Assembly: GCA_003615045.1 (NCBI GenBank)
Contig: ML014138.1
Span: 1 to 64,000 of the forward strand
Source: Caulochytrium protostelioides
Lineage: Eukaryota; Chytridiomycota; Caulochytriomycetes; Caulochytriales; Caulochytriaceae
Direction of reading: 5' to 3'
Length of the DNA stretch: 64,000 bases
Part shown: positions 10,009 through 18,809 of the stretch, piece by piece
How positions within the stretch are numbered: position 1 is the stretch's first letter
Layout: each line of letters opens with the position of its first letter
Notes under the pieces: model-generated
Database searches by the model: none
Seen by the model: only the letters and a program-made list of their open reading frames with translations
What the model was told of the DNA's origin: nothing
Made by a program: the position numbers and the translations under genes

Positions 10009-11401
10009 CGTGGCAAAAACGATGTGGGCGAGCGTGGGAAATGATCGTATGGATCGAAATCAATGCCGATGAATGCAGACCGCGATAATGCCGCTCACAA
10101 GGGTGCAGTGCAGCAAATCGCTAGCCAGGGACGCGATCGTGCGCAAGAGGGGTCCCGGCGGATGCGCAGTAAGGTGGTGGGTGTGGACGGCAGCAGGCAA
10201 CGGTGTAGCCAGTCCAGTGCTGAGCGATGCCGGAGACCGCTGCGCGCTGGCCCAAGGATGAATTCCGCTTCCGGGTCAGCGATGCGATGAAGAAAGGGAA
10301 GTCTGGGAAGTCCAAGCGTGCCGCGTGCATATCCACCTGACTGGTCTCGCTCCCGGAGCTAAGTTGTCCGTCGCTATGCGAGACAATATGCGAAATGATT
10401 TCCTGAACGTAGCACGATCGTAGGGTGGATGATACAATGCATGTGTCAGGAGGTGACCGTGGTGGATCCGAGATGCGATGCGATGCGATGCGATGCGATG
10501 CGATGCGATGCGATGCGATGCGATGCGATGCGATGCGATGCGATGCGATGCGGCCAGAGCTCCGACATTTTCCCATCGACTTGCGCCACCGCGTGCTTGC
10601 CCCTGTCGTCCATGCACGCCGCCGCCGCCCCATCCCGGCGGCGGCCGTCAACAGCGTCGGCAACAGCCATGGCGGTGCCGAGGCGACGTTCAAAGGCGAC
10701 GCGCAGAGGCGATGCCCACGCCCACGCTCACGGCGACCACGCATGACGTGCCGCGCAGGCACCCGCCGATCGAGAGAGCGGGAGCGACGGCAGTCACGCA
10801 TCTGCAGCCGGCACATCTCTGGCAGATCGCAGCAGATCGCAGCCATTCGCGGCCATTCGCGGCCATTCGCAGCAACTCGCAACGTATCGTCTGCTGATGC
10901 GCGTTTTGCAAGGAATCCGGAGAGCCCGCTTGGCCAGCCTCGCCAAGGGTCGCGTCCGAGCCACGCGCAATGGATGGATGAAGGGACCTCGCAACAAAGC
11001 TCGGTGCTAGGGCTGCCCGCCTCCTTCGCGGCCGCCAGGGCCCTGACGGGCGCTCTGCAGCCCTCTGCCTCGCCTCACGCTGCCCGGACGCGTGACCCCG
11101 ACGCGAGGGCCCTGGCGGAGGTGACGCGCCGACCTGATCGGCGCTGGCGCACGGCGCGGCCACCACGCGGCCAATCCCATGGCGGCCCGTCCCATCCATC
11201 TTTAAGACTGGGGTCTACCGCATGCCACTGACGCACGACCTCGGCTGACTGAACCCCGTCAGACCATTGGATACTTTGACGTAGACGGGAGCGCTGACGC
11301 GATCTGATCGCGTCGAGCAGCTGGTCGATGGTCCACGCGCCTCGCGCCATCGCTGTGGCATCCGGTTGCTGTTCGCGCTGATTGTGACTGTGTACGTGAG
11401 G
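10009..11401. other. Intergenic region with GATGC minisatellite
   Basis: Divergent spacer between the lectin (-) and BORCS6-like (+) genes. It contains 16 copies of GATGC at 10472-10551 and a degenerate repeat of CAGATCGCAG / CATTCGCGGC type around 10815-10875. Open frames here are repeat-derived; no gene is supported. Confidence 0.6.
10472..10551. repeat. GATGC pentanucleotide tandem repeat (16 perfect copies)
   Basis: An uninterrupted array of the 5-bp unit GATGC, 80 bp long, read directly from the sequence. Because the unit length is not a multiple of three it cannot encode a stable amino-acid repeat (each frame reads a five-residue cycle). It lies in a non-coding spacer. Confidence 0.97.
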
Positions 11402-12147
11402 ATGACGCCGCCACCACGCCAGCTCGCGTCGGCGCTCGCGTCGCGCCGCGCCGACCAGGGTCATAGCGGCGTCCCGCTGTTCCCGGACCTGGTCGCGGAG
11501 ATCGAGACCGCTCTGCACCGCCTGGATGCCGATATGCACAGCCATCTCGCAAGCATCACCTCCCGTCTCCAGGATGTAAGCGTTCGATGCTGATTGACCT
11601 TGGCCGATTGGCCTTTGACCCGACCGGTGATGCTCTCCAATTGCTACCGATCTAACCGCCTATGTATCACGATGGATATGAATGTGGATAAATGTAGACC
11701 AGGTCATCGTTTTGTACAGCTTCGTTGATCAAACGCTCACTTTTACTGCTTAAAACCACGGTGTATCCGCGCTTCTTTGCATTATAACGATGACCGAACA
11801 GATGGGATCGGCCACCTGCGCCAGCGTCGTCATCCATGCTGAAGGCGTCCACCGTCTCTGTGACGCCGCCGAGACGTGTTCAACGACGCTGATGCAGTTT
11901 TCGCAACTAGTTGAAGCACTCCTCACCGATCTCGATGGGATTGACATCCTCCAAGCGCAAGTGTAAGTCCACCTGACGTCGCATGTCTCCAGTAGATCAT
12001 CCATGCGCCGGCCGGCGATCGACACAATTATCTCACGTGATGGTCTGCGGATACTGATGCTGATCCTTGATCGACTTGGGTGTCCCGTCTAGCGAAGAGC
12101 TCAATACATCGCTCGACTGGCTCGAGCAGTACGTTCGTCGCCACTAG
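11402..12147 (+). CDS. BORCS6-like (DUF2365-like) small coiled-coil protein (3 exons)
   Basis: join(11402..11575, 11802..11962, 12093..12147), 129 aa, hidden from single-exon reading. Exon 1 runs MTPPPRQLASALASRR... to SRLQD and stops at GTAAGC; exon 2 begins after ..GAACAG and ends with a split codon at GTAAGT; exon 3 begins after ..GTCTAG and ends EELNTSLDWLEQYVRRH. The phases join perfectly. The heptad-like pattern (DLVAEIETALHRLDADMHSHL ... CSTTLMQFSQLVEALLTDLDGIDILQAQVEEL) resembles the C-terminal domain of BORCS6/lyspersin, a subunit of the BORC complex that couples lysosomes to Arl8 and kinesin. The similarity is by eye; other BLOC-1/BORC-family helical subunits are possible. The gene structure is better supported than the family name. 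Confidence 0.6.
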
Positions 12148-12649
12148 AGCGCCCTTTCTTTTTCCACCGCCCGCTGGCCCGAGGGCCCGCGGCCGCGACC
12201 GGGTCGCGGCGCCACGCCGTCGTGCCGGAAGCAGCCGCGGGGCACACCCTGTCTTTGACGAGGCCGCCGCGGCGGCTTTGCCATGGCCGTTCTCCAAGTC
12301 AACGCGCGAGATCACTCCGTCAACGACTCGAGATGTACGGTCATACCCAAGACGTATCGGCCGCGAGATATGCGTTTTCCATCACGGTATCCCGTCTTCC
12401 TCCGATATCGGCCCTTGCGGATGCCGAATCGACACCCAGCCGTCGCCGCGTCGCTCCTTGCTGGCGGTTTCTCTCCGTTCATTATCTATACTCGCCTTCA
12501 CTCCAGCGTTCTTCATCAAGCGCCGACCCCCCGTTGGATCCCTGATCGTGGCCTAGCGATTTTTTGATTGCGTGGCGACAGACGCGCTTCTCGTCGCGCC
12601 CTCGACCTGAACGTCATTTCAGCGGCAAATCCACGGGTGCCCGATCACC
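12148..12649. other. Intergenic region upstream of RMD1-like gene
   Basis: Spacer between the BORCS6-like stop and the RMD1-like ATG, probably 3' UTR plus promoter. No coding or RNA feature recognised. Confidence 0.5.
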
Positions 12650-14614
12650 ATGTCGGATCCGAACCCCGGTCCCCATCCCGGCAATGGCGGGGGTGCGGGC
12701 TCGAGAGGTCCGCCGTCGTCGGGTCCTTATGTACCCAAAAGTGTGCGTTTTCCTGAACATATAGACGAGGCGGAAGCGCCGACGCCCTCGAGCCCGACCG
12801 CCGAGACGCCGCTGCTACCGCCGTCGGCAACGACGACGACGACGATGGGGCTCGGACGGCCGAGTCCGGCCTCGGCGCCGCATACGCCGCGCATGTCGCT
12901 CGCGCATCCATCGGCGACCGTATACCACGGCCCGGCCTCCAGCTACGTGTCGTCGACGCATGGACCGCTCCACCACCACGCGCTGCCGCACTCGAGCCTC
13001 TCGCCGCCCGCGGTCAATGTCGATGGGCTGCCGACGGCGAGCACGAGCCCGTACCACCCGCTGCTGTCGACGTTCGCGAAGCCGCCCACGACCGGCTCGC
13101 GTCCGCAGCGTACGACCAAGACGACGCAGAAGCTGGTGATCCTGCCGGAGGACGATGCGCCGCCACCGATCAGCGCGACGCAGGGCATTTCGAATCTTAC
13201 GCGCCAGGTGAGCCATGACGCGGCACAGGCCCTGCGCCAGCGCCCCGAGGGCTTCCACGAGGGCCAGGCGATTGCCGAATCGCTACAGCGGCGCACGCAG
13301 GCCGAGACGATGGCCAAGGACTCGCGCGGCGAGCTGCCGCGCGTCACGTCGCTCTGCCTCGCCGACGGCTTCCGCATGCGAGCGATCGCAGCCCACCTGA
13401 ACATGGTTCACGGCGTCAAGACGCGCACCTGGGACGAGGCCCTCTATGCCGCGTACGACGAGCGCGCCAAGCTGTCGCTTGACATGCGCGTGCCCGGGTC
13501 CAAGGCCGCCAACATCAAGGCTCGCACCGTTGACGATGTCGTGCTGCCGCCCGACCTGCTCACCGGGCCCGTGTCGGGCGGTCCCTCCTGCAGCTCTTCC
13601 TACGACGAAGCGTCGATGCTAAAGCAGTGGACCGATCCGCTCAACGACACGCAGTCCGCCGCCACGCCAGGTGACGACGCCGCCGCCGCCGCGGACAACA
13701 CATCATCATCAGCCCGCCGTCCCGGTGACGGTGAGAATGGCCGCGCCATGGTCGCGCCGCGTTTGCAGCGGCGGAATACCGACACGGACGTGATGGGCGC
13801 CGACGCGGCAGCGGCGGCGGCTGCCACGGGCGAGACGTCGGGTGAGGGCGCCGGCCACGTGGACAACGTAGACAGCGCGGATTCGACGGCTATCGTCGAG
13901 GACTGGATGCTGCGCTCGGAGCTGTTTATCTTCGATTACGGCGTCGTGGTGTTCTGGAACTGGTCGCCGGAGGAGGAAGCCTACTTCCGACGGCTGCTGG
14001 CGCAATTTGCGACGCACCCGTTCAAGGTCGACGACATCGAGGTCGAGGACTTCCATTTCCAGTATGATCTGAACGGCCCCATCCAGCCGCGCATCTTTAA
14101 CGACATGATCACGCTGAAGAGTGCCTCGCCGCTCATCAAGCTGACGATCAGCCATGCGTGCGCGCAGAGCGTGAAGCTCACGCTGTACGAGAATATGATG
14201 GAAGAGACCATCGAGGGGACCCTGCCGCTGCCGCAGATGCTGTCCAAGTACGGCGAAGTCAAAATGTCGCGCAACGACGTGATGCGGATCATCGGCAAGC
14301 TCTTCAGCCTGCGCATGGAGGTCAATCTGGTGTCGAACGTGCTCGACACGCCCGAGATCTTCTGGTTTGAGCCCGAGCTGGATGGGCTCTACAATGCCAT
14401 CCGCGGCTATCTAGAGATCTCGCAGCGCGCCGTCGTGCTCAACTCCCGCGCCAGCGTGCTTTCGGACATGCTTTCGATGCTGTCCGAGCACATGAACTCC
14501 AAGGAAATGACCAACATCACGGTCATTATCATTCTGTTGATTCTGCTCGCGTGCGTGATCGCTGTGGCGGAAGTCTACGTCAAGGTCCTTCGCGTCCGTG
14601 CTGGCATGGAGTAA
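12650..14614 (+). CDS. RMD1/DUF155-family membrane protein
   Basis: 654 aa, single exon, ATG in the context ACC ATG T. The first 170 residues are Pro/Ser/Thr-rich and probably disordered. The DUF155 (RMND1/Sif2/Sif3) domain starts about residue 225 (VTSLCLADGFRMRAIAAHL), is split by a Ser/Ala/Asp-rich insert, and resumes about 415 with ELFIFDYGVVVFWNWS, PFKVDDIEVEDFHFQYD, a helical region with LFSLRMEVNLVSNVLDTPEIFW and EISQRAVVLNSR. It ends in a transmembrane helix (ITVIIILLILLACVIAVAEV) close to the C-terminus. In yeast, Rmd1/Rmd8-type members are membrane proteins and RMND1 supports mitochondrial translation. The long N-terminus and lack of a targeting peptide favour the Rmd1/Rmd8 cytoplasmic-facing group. 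Convergent with uS9m (180 bp apart). Confidence 0.88.
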   Translation: MSDPNPGPHPGNGGGAGSRGPPSSGPYVPKSVRFPEHIDEAEAPTPSSPTAETPLLPPSATTTTTMGLGRPSPASAPHTPRMSLAHPSATVYHGPASSYVSSTHGPLHHHALPHSSLSPPAVNVDGLPTASTSPYHPLLSTFAKPPTTGSRPQRTTKTTQKLVILPEDDAPPPISATQGISNLTRQVSHDAAQALRQRPEGFHEGQAIAESLQRRTQAETMAKDSRGELPRVTSLCLADGFRMRAIAAHLNMVHGVKTRTWDEALYAAYDERAKLSLDMRVPGSKAANIKARTVDDVVLPPDLLTGPVSGGPSCSSSYDEASMLKQWTDPLNDTQSAATPGDDAAAAADNTSSSARRPGDGENGRAMVAPRLQRRNTDTDVMGADAAAAAAATGETSGEGAGHVDNVDSADSTAIVEDWMLRSELFIFDYGVVVFWNWSPEEEAYFRRLLAQFATHPFKVDDIEVEDFHFQYDLNGPIQPRIFNDMITLKSASPLIKLTISHACAQSVKLTLYENMMEETIEGTLPLPQMLSKYGEVKMSRNDVMRIIGKLFSLRMEVNLVSNVLDTPEIFWFEPELDGLYNAIRGYLEISQRAVVLNSRASVLSDMLSMLSEHMNSKEMTNITVIIILLILLACVIAVAEVYVKVLRVRAGME

Positions 14615-14794
14615 CATCATACGCGATCGAGTCTCCCCTCCCCATCTTTTGTCCTCTCCACGTCGCTGACTACGAGGACTCGGCTCCGACGGCGCGCTCA
14701 TCTGAATGGGTCGTGTATATGAATAAGACAGGTGTGTATTGATGCTTTCTTGATCTTTTTATTTTTCTTTTGTACAAGACGGTTGGGAGAGAGC

Positions 14795-15817
14795 TTAGCG
14801 CTTGACCCAGGTGTGCCCTTTGCGGGCCTTCGGGCGGCCGAGCTTCTTGCGCTCGACCTGGCGGACATCGATTGTGGTCATGTGGTGCGCCTTCAGCGCT
14901 TCGGTGAGCTCGGGCTGGTGGATGCAGAGCCCGCGCGCGATCGCGACGGCGAGCGCGGCTGCCTGGCTCGAGGCGCCGCTGCCCTCGACGACGGCCCACA
15001 CATTGTACCGGCCAAAGGCGCGCGCCACCTCGAACACGTCCGCGAGCACGTGGCGTTCCTGCGCGTGCGCGAAGTAGTCGATCATGGGCTTGCCGTTGAT
15101 GAACACATGGCCCTCGCCGCGGACGGTCCACACGCGCGCACGCGCCTGCTTCTTGGAGGCGGTCGTGCACGCGCGGCCGTCAGCGTCGAGCGTGCGCGAG
15201 AAGCCGAGCGCGGCTTCTTCGGCCAGCAGCACCGCGTCCTCCGTCTGGTAGTCCGCGCTCGTGCTCAGGTTGCCCGGCTTGAGGCACGAGTGCATGAGCT
15301 GCCGCACGGCTTCGGACGGCTGCGGGATCGACGCGAGAATGTTGAGGCGGTGAATGAGGTCCGCATACATGGTCTCGTTGAGCCCCATCTTCTGCGCAGT
15401 CCGCATCTCGTCGATGCTGCGCCACTTGGGCAGCTGGCCCTTCGCTTTCATTGAGGCATACGGCGTCGCGTCCTTGATGTTGAGGCCGTTCTGACGGATG
15501 GCGTCGTTCAGGTTCTTGAGCAGGTGGTAGAAGTTGCTGTTGCTCGTAAAGTAAAAGATGTCGTCGGGCGCGGGGGTCGGGTGCGGATGTTTCAGGAACC
15601 TATTGAACGCGGTCGCCGCCGCTGCGCTGCTCGTGGGCCGTGCGTGGCGAAGCAAGCACGACGGCGTTGACGACAGCAATGGCGACAGTGAGGACAACAA
15701 TGATGGCGCTGTCCTTGACCAGAGCGAGGACGATGAGGGAGAGGTCCTCGCTAGGGCGAGGAGCTGGCGGGCGCCGGGGCGGGCCGCCCGGGGCACCGTT
15801 TGCAGTGGGGACAGCAT
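14795..15817 (-). CDS. MRPS9: Mitochondrial small-subunit ribosomal protein uS9m (MRPS9)
   Basis: 340 aa from ATG 15817; the longer frame begins only with GTG. The N-terminus is Arg/Ser/Leu-rich without acidic residues (MLSPLQTVPRAARPGARQ), as expected for a mitochondrial presequence. An MRPS9-type middle extension (about 80-200) precedes the uS9 core in the last 130 residues: ARVWTVRGEGHVFINGKPM, VFEVARAFGRYNVWAVVEGSG, AAALAVAIARGL, and the terminal VERKKLGRPKARKGHTWVKR. The positively charged C-terminal tail ending in Lys-Arg is the universal uS9 feature that reaches the P-site tRNA. It would function in the mitoribosome small subunit. Confidence 0.92.
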   Translation of the reverse strand: MLSPLQTVPRAARPGARQLLALARTSPSSSSLWSRTAPSLLSSLSPLLSSTPSCLLRHARPTSSAAAATAFNRFLKHPHPTPAPDDIFYFTSNSNFYHLLKNLNDAIRQNGLNIKDATPYASMKAKGQLPKWRSIDEMRTAQKMGLNETMYADLIHRLNILASIPQPSEAVRQLMHSCLKPGNLSTSADYQTEDAVLLAEEAALGFSRTLDADGRACTTASKKQARARVWTVRGEGHVFINGKPMIDYFAHAQERHVLADVFEVARAFGRYNVWAVVEGSGASSQAAALAVAIARGLCIHQPELTEALKAHHMTTIDVRQVERKKLGRPKARKGHTWVKR

Positions 15818-16948
15818 GGTCGTGGCGATGCCGAGACGCGAGCCCAACGTCGCAGACGCAGCGGCGGAATCGGCTTGTGGCGGCCAGGAGACCTCGTGGA
15901 CGGGCAGCGGCACGCGCAAAGCCGAGTCAACAGCAGCCGCGGCGGTCGAGGGGGGAGGTGGTCGAATCGCGCGAAGCGTCGTGGAAGCCGAAACCTCCAA
16001 CCATCCTCTGGCGCTATGTTCTATCACGGATGCGGGTATCTATTCTCGCTTCGAGCTGGTGAAGCATGCCGGCCACAGGTGCAGCACGTGCATGGAGCGA
16101 CATACCCGAACGGGACTTGCGGAGTCACAAATATCGCAGCTGTGGCGGAAGCCTGAGCGCTTGCCGGCCTCCCCATGGCAAGACAACGCCACACCCCGAC
16201 CGAGCCAAACAGACCAAGCCAAGGCAGCGGCGCGGATGGGACAGGTTGCACCCTTTCCCCCCTTCCTGCCAAGACCTTGGCTGGTACTGAATCACCAAAA
16301 CAAACGCACCGCGCGCATGCTCTACAAAGCCGACGGCGGCCATGAGTCCAACTACGGCGCGCACCAGGACTCCGTCTCGATGGACGACCTGGGCCCTGAT
16401 CGGACTCGAGTTCCAGCGCGCAAGATCGCGCAAGATCGACGACGCAACATCGGCCGAATCGCCGTCGCCGCGCACCCGAACGCCGGACGGGCTGAACGAG
16501 GGCCATGTGGTCGCGGCTGGTGGCGGCAGTAGCTGCGGCGGCGGCGGCGAGGTGAACACCAGCCCTGCCGCCGGCATCCCATCGCCTGCGGGCAGCGACG
16601 ACGCTGCCCTCGCCGCCGTCCCACCCGATTCTCGTCTGCTCTCATCGTGTCGCAGATCGCGCGAAGGGAATGATGGAGACCGGCGGGCGCACCCCGACCT
16701 TGAACGGGATGATGCCGAGGTTGATGAATGCGACACCACCGGGGTGCGACGGCGACCGGAGTCTGCACGGCTCGTCGATCCTCGCGTCGGCGCTGATACC
16801 TCATGGTGCTGGGCCGCCGCTGTCCAGGACGTCGGCGACCCACTCGCGGGTCTCGTCGAGCGCCGAGGCGTGGGGGATGCGGCACCATGGCGGCGAGACA
16901 GCGCCGCTGTCGTCGTTGCGGTGGACAAAAAAAGCGCCGAGTCGCTAG
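15818..16948. other. Spacer between uS9m and the Fanzor relic
   Basis: No supported gene. Several moderately long frames occur (for example 16342-17022 on plus, 16125-16991 on minus), but neither shows a domain. A frame in phase with the first recognisable Fanzor segment runs 16670-16948 and ends in TAG; it does not resemble a Fanzor N-terminus, so the missing N-terminal part of that gene may be deleted or decayed here. Confidence 0.45.
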
Positions 16949-18175
16949 CTGAAAAGCAGGAACACCGTGCCTCGCCTCGTGTGCCGCGCATTTCTCGTCT
17001 GGCGGTACCCAGAGGCCCCTGAGCTGCCGGCCGTTAACGTCGTGCCGGTGGTCCAGAGGCGCCCACTTTATCAGGATCGACAGCCGCGTGCTCCATGGCC
17101 TGCTGAAGCAACTCGAGAAAGTGACCTACAATGAGAAGACCTGCAAAGCCATGACCGCCGAGCAGTGGGCGGCTGCCCTGACGTTCCGCAAGCTGGAAGG
17201 CAAGAATCTCAAGCTCACCGGCACCATCGACAGCGATGCGACCAGCATGCGCGTCCGCTTCGTGCGCCAGAGGAAGGTGTCCGACGCCGTGACGATTGCC
17301 AAGGCTACCCCCGGGGCCAAAAAACCCTTGGCAAACAGCGAACGACGGCCCGAGAACCCGCCCGATGACCCCGTCGTCATTTGGAAGCTGATTGAAAACA
17401 TTAGTATGTGTAAGCCCGCATGAAAGTCGCCCCAAAGCAGTCAGAGACGCGGCAGCGCCATATGAAAGAGCTGCTGCTGCGGCTGTCCGAGGTGAGCTCC
17501 AAAAGCAAAGCGCTCGCCGTGCACCACCGCTTCTAAGAAGTGTGGATCGCCACGTACGAGCCGCCGTGGGCCGAGCTCCTGAAACCGCGCTGGGCACGCC
17601 AGCGCCCGCGGTTGTATAGCGGAAAACAGCGCGTGTTTGCCCAGTTCTTGAACCGCGTCGCCGAGGGGGCGGCCACAGAGATGAAGCCCGTGGTCGCTAA
17701 AGTGATGGTTGTCTAAGGCGCCTTCAAGCTTGCCCCCGGCGGTCAGGGCGAGATCGCCGATCCAACAGCTCGCGTGTACAAGGCGTACGCCCAGCGTTTC
17801 CGCACCGTCTTGGTCGACGAGTTTCGGACGACCCAGGTGCATGCCGAGACGAATGACATCCCGACCAAGGTGAAACCCCCGGACCCAACGGCCATGCCGA
17901 TCTCTCGCGCGTCCTGGACGAGCGCCCACACGATCGCGCCGACAGCCGTCAACCGGGTTCGCAGGCCCCAGGTGCATGCCCAGATGCATGTGTTCCTGAA
18001 CCCCGGTCAACGCTGGCGCCAGGGGACCGTGACTCGAGGTAGGCTGTGGTGTGAAGCCACCAACGGCATGTTCGTGAACCACGATCTCAATGCCGCGTCG
18101 AACATCCGCCGCTGTGTGGCCTTACCCGTCAGACCGATCGCGTTGTGCCGCGTCCCCGGGCAAGCGCCGCTGTAG
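16949..18175 (+). pseudogene. Decayed Fanzor (eukaryotic TnpB-like RNA-guided nuclease)
   Basis: Fanzor-type blocks lie in order but in broken frames. Frame 2 (about 16949-17055): ELPAVNVVPVVQ, like the conserved NLLP segment. Frame 3 (17055-17423): HFIRIDSRVLHGLL, then KLEGKNLKLTGTIDSDATSM, ending IWKLIEN. Frame 2 again (17405-18175): ETRQRHMKELL, RPRLYSGKQRVFAQFLNR, GAFKLAPGGQGEIADPTARV, RFRTVLVDEFRTTQVH (RuvC-II Glu) and FVNHDLNAASNIRR (RuvC-III Asp). Damage: two frame changes, TAA at 17534-17536 and 17714-17716, no block with the RuvC-I Asp (expected near 17404-17420, where GTATGT occurs), at most one zinc-finger Cys left, and no N-terminus. Intact relatives are omega-RNA-guided DNA nucleases carried on eukaryotic mobile elements. 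I found no convincing element ends. Confidence 0.8.
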
Positions 18176-18809
18176 TCCAAAGTCGGCAAAGCTCATCCGA
18201 CGGTGAACCGAACGCGCTACTGCCTCTGTGGGGGCATCATGGAGGGGATAATGGGCGTGTTGGGTCTATAGATTCTTAAAAATGAATATCTATCAGGCTC
18301 GGAACATCGAAAAGGAGATCCGATCACATGTGTCTTCACAAAACGCATGAAGGATGGGCTTCGCCATCACCCCCTCTGGCCATCATGCAGGCCGTCCAGG
18401 ACGCGATCTCGGTCAAAGGCAGCTTCTCATGCATCGTCTTCTACGGCATTCCATGCGTCTCTCTCATGCTAATCATTTGCTTCATCTCAAGCCTTGTCTC
18501 GGTATCGCATGCGGCACTCAGGCTTGATTTCATCGTCGTCGTTCGTCGTCGTTCGTCATCATCATGGTCACTGTCGCTGCATTTGCGTATGTTAGAAGGC
18601 GCGGTCACGGCAAGGATTCCCACGAAGAGGGAAAACCAGGCGAAGGAAAAGAAACGGCGTTGCGGAATGGAAATAAAGACAAACAGAATGCTGGAACAGA
18701 AGGGTGGAAAGTATGTTTGGTGGGTTGGGTAATAGGGGGTTGCAGGCCAGGGCTCACGAGCGCAGCACACCGTCGGTATTGGTATGCTGCGCTGCGGTAG
18801 ACAGTCCGT
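18176..18809. other. Spacer downstream of Fanzor relic / 3' flank of RRM gene
   Basis: No clear gene. An imperfect hairpin sits at about 18266-18291 (ATAGATTC ... GAATATCTAT around an A-rich loop). An open frame at 18328-18732 (plus) contains a hydrophobic stretch (GIPCVSLMLIICFISSLVSV), but it overlaps the expected 3' UTR of the minus-strand RRM gene and has no recognisable domain. This is lower in G+C than coding DNA nearby. Confidence 0.4.

Noticed and set aside
15558-16532. 324-aa plus-strand frame as Fanzor N-terminus
   Set aside because: Mostly antisense to uS9m, in a different phase from the Fanzor blocks, and not similar to any Fanzor N-terminal region.
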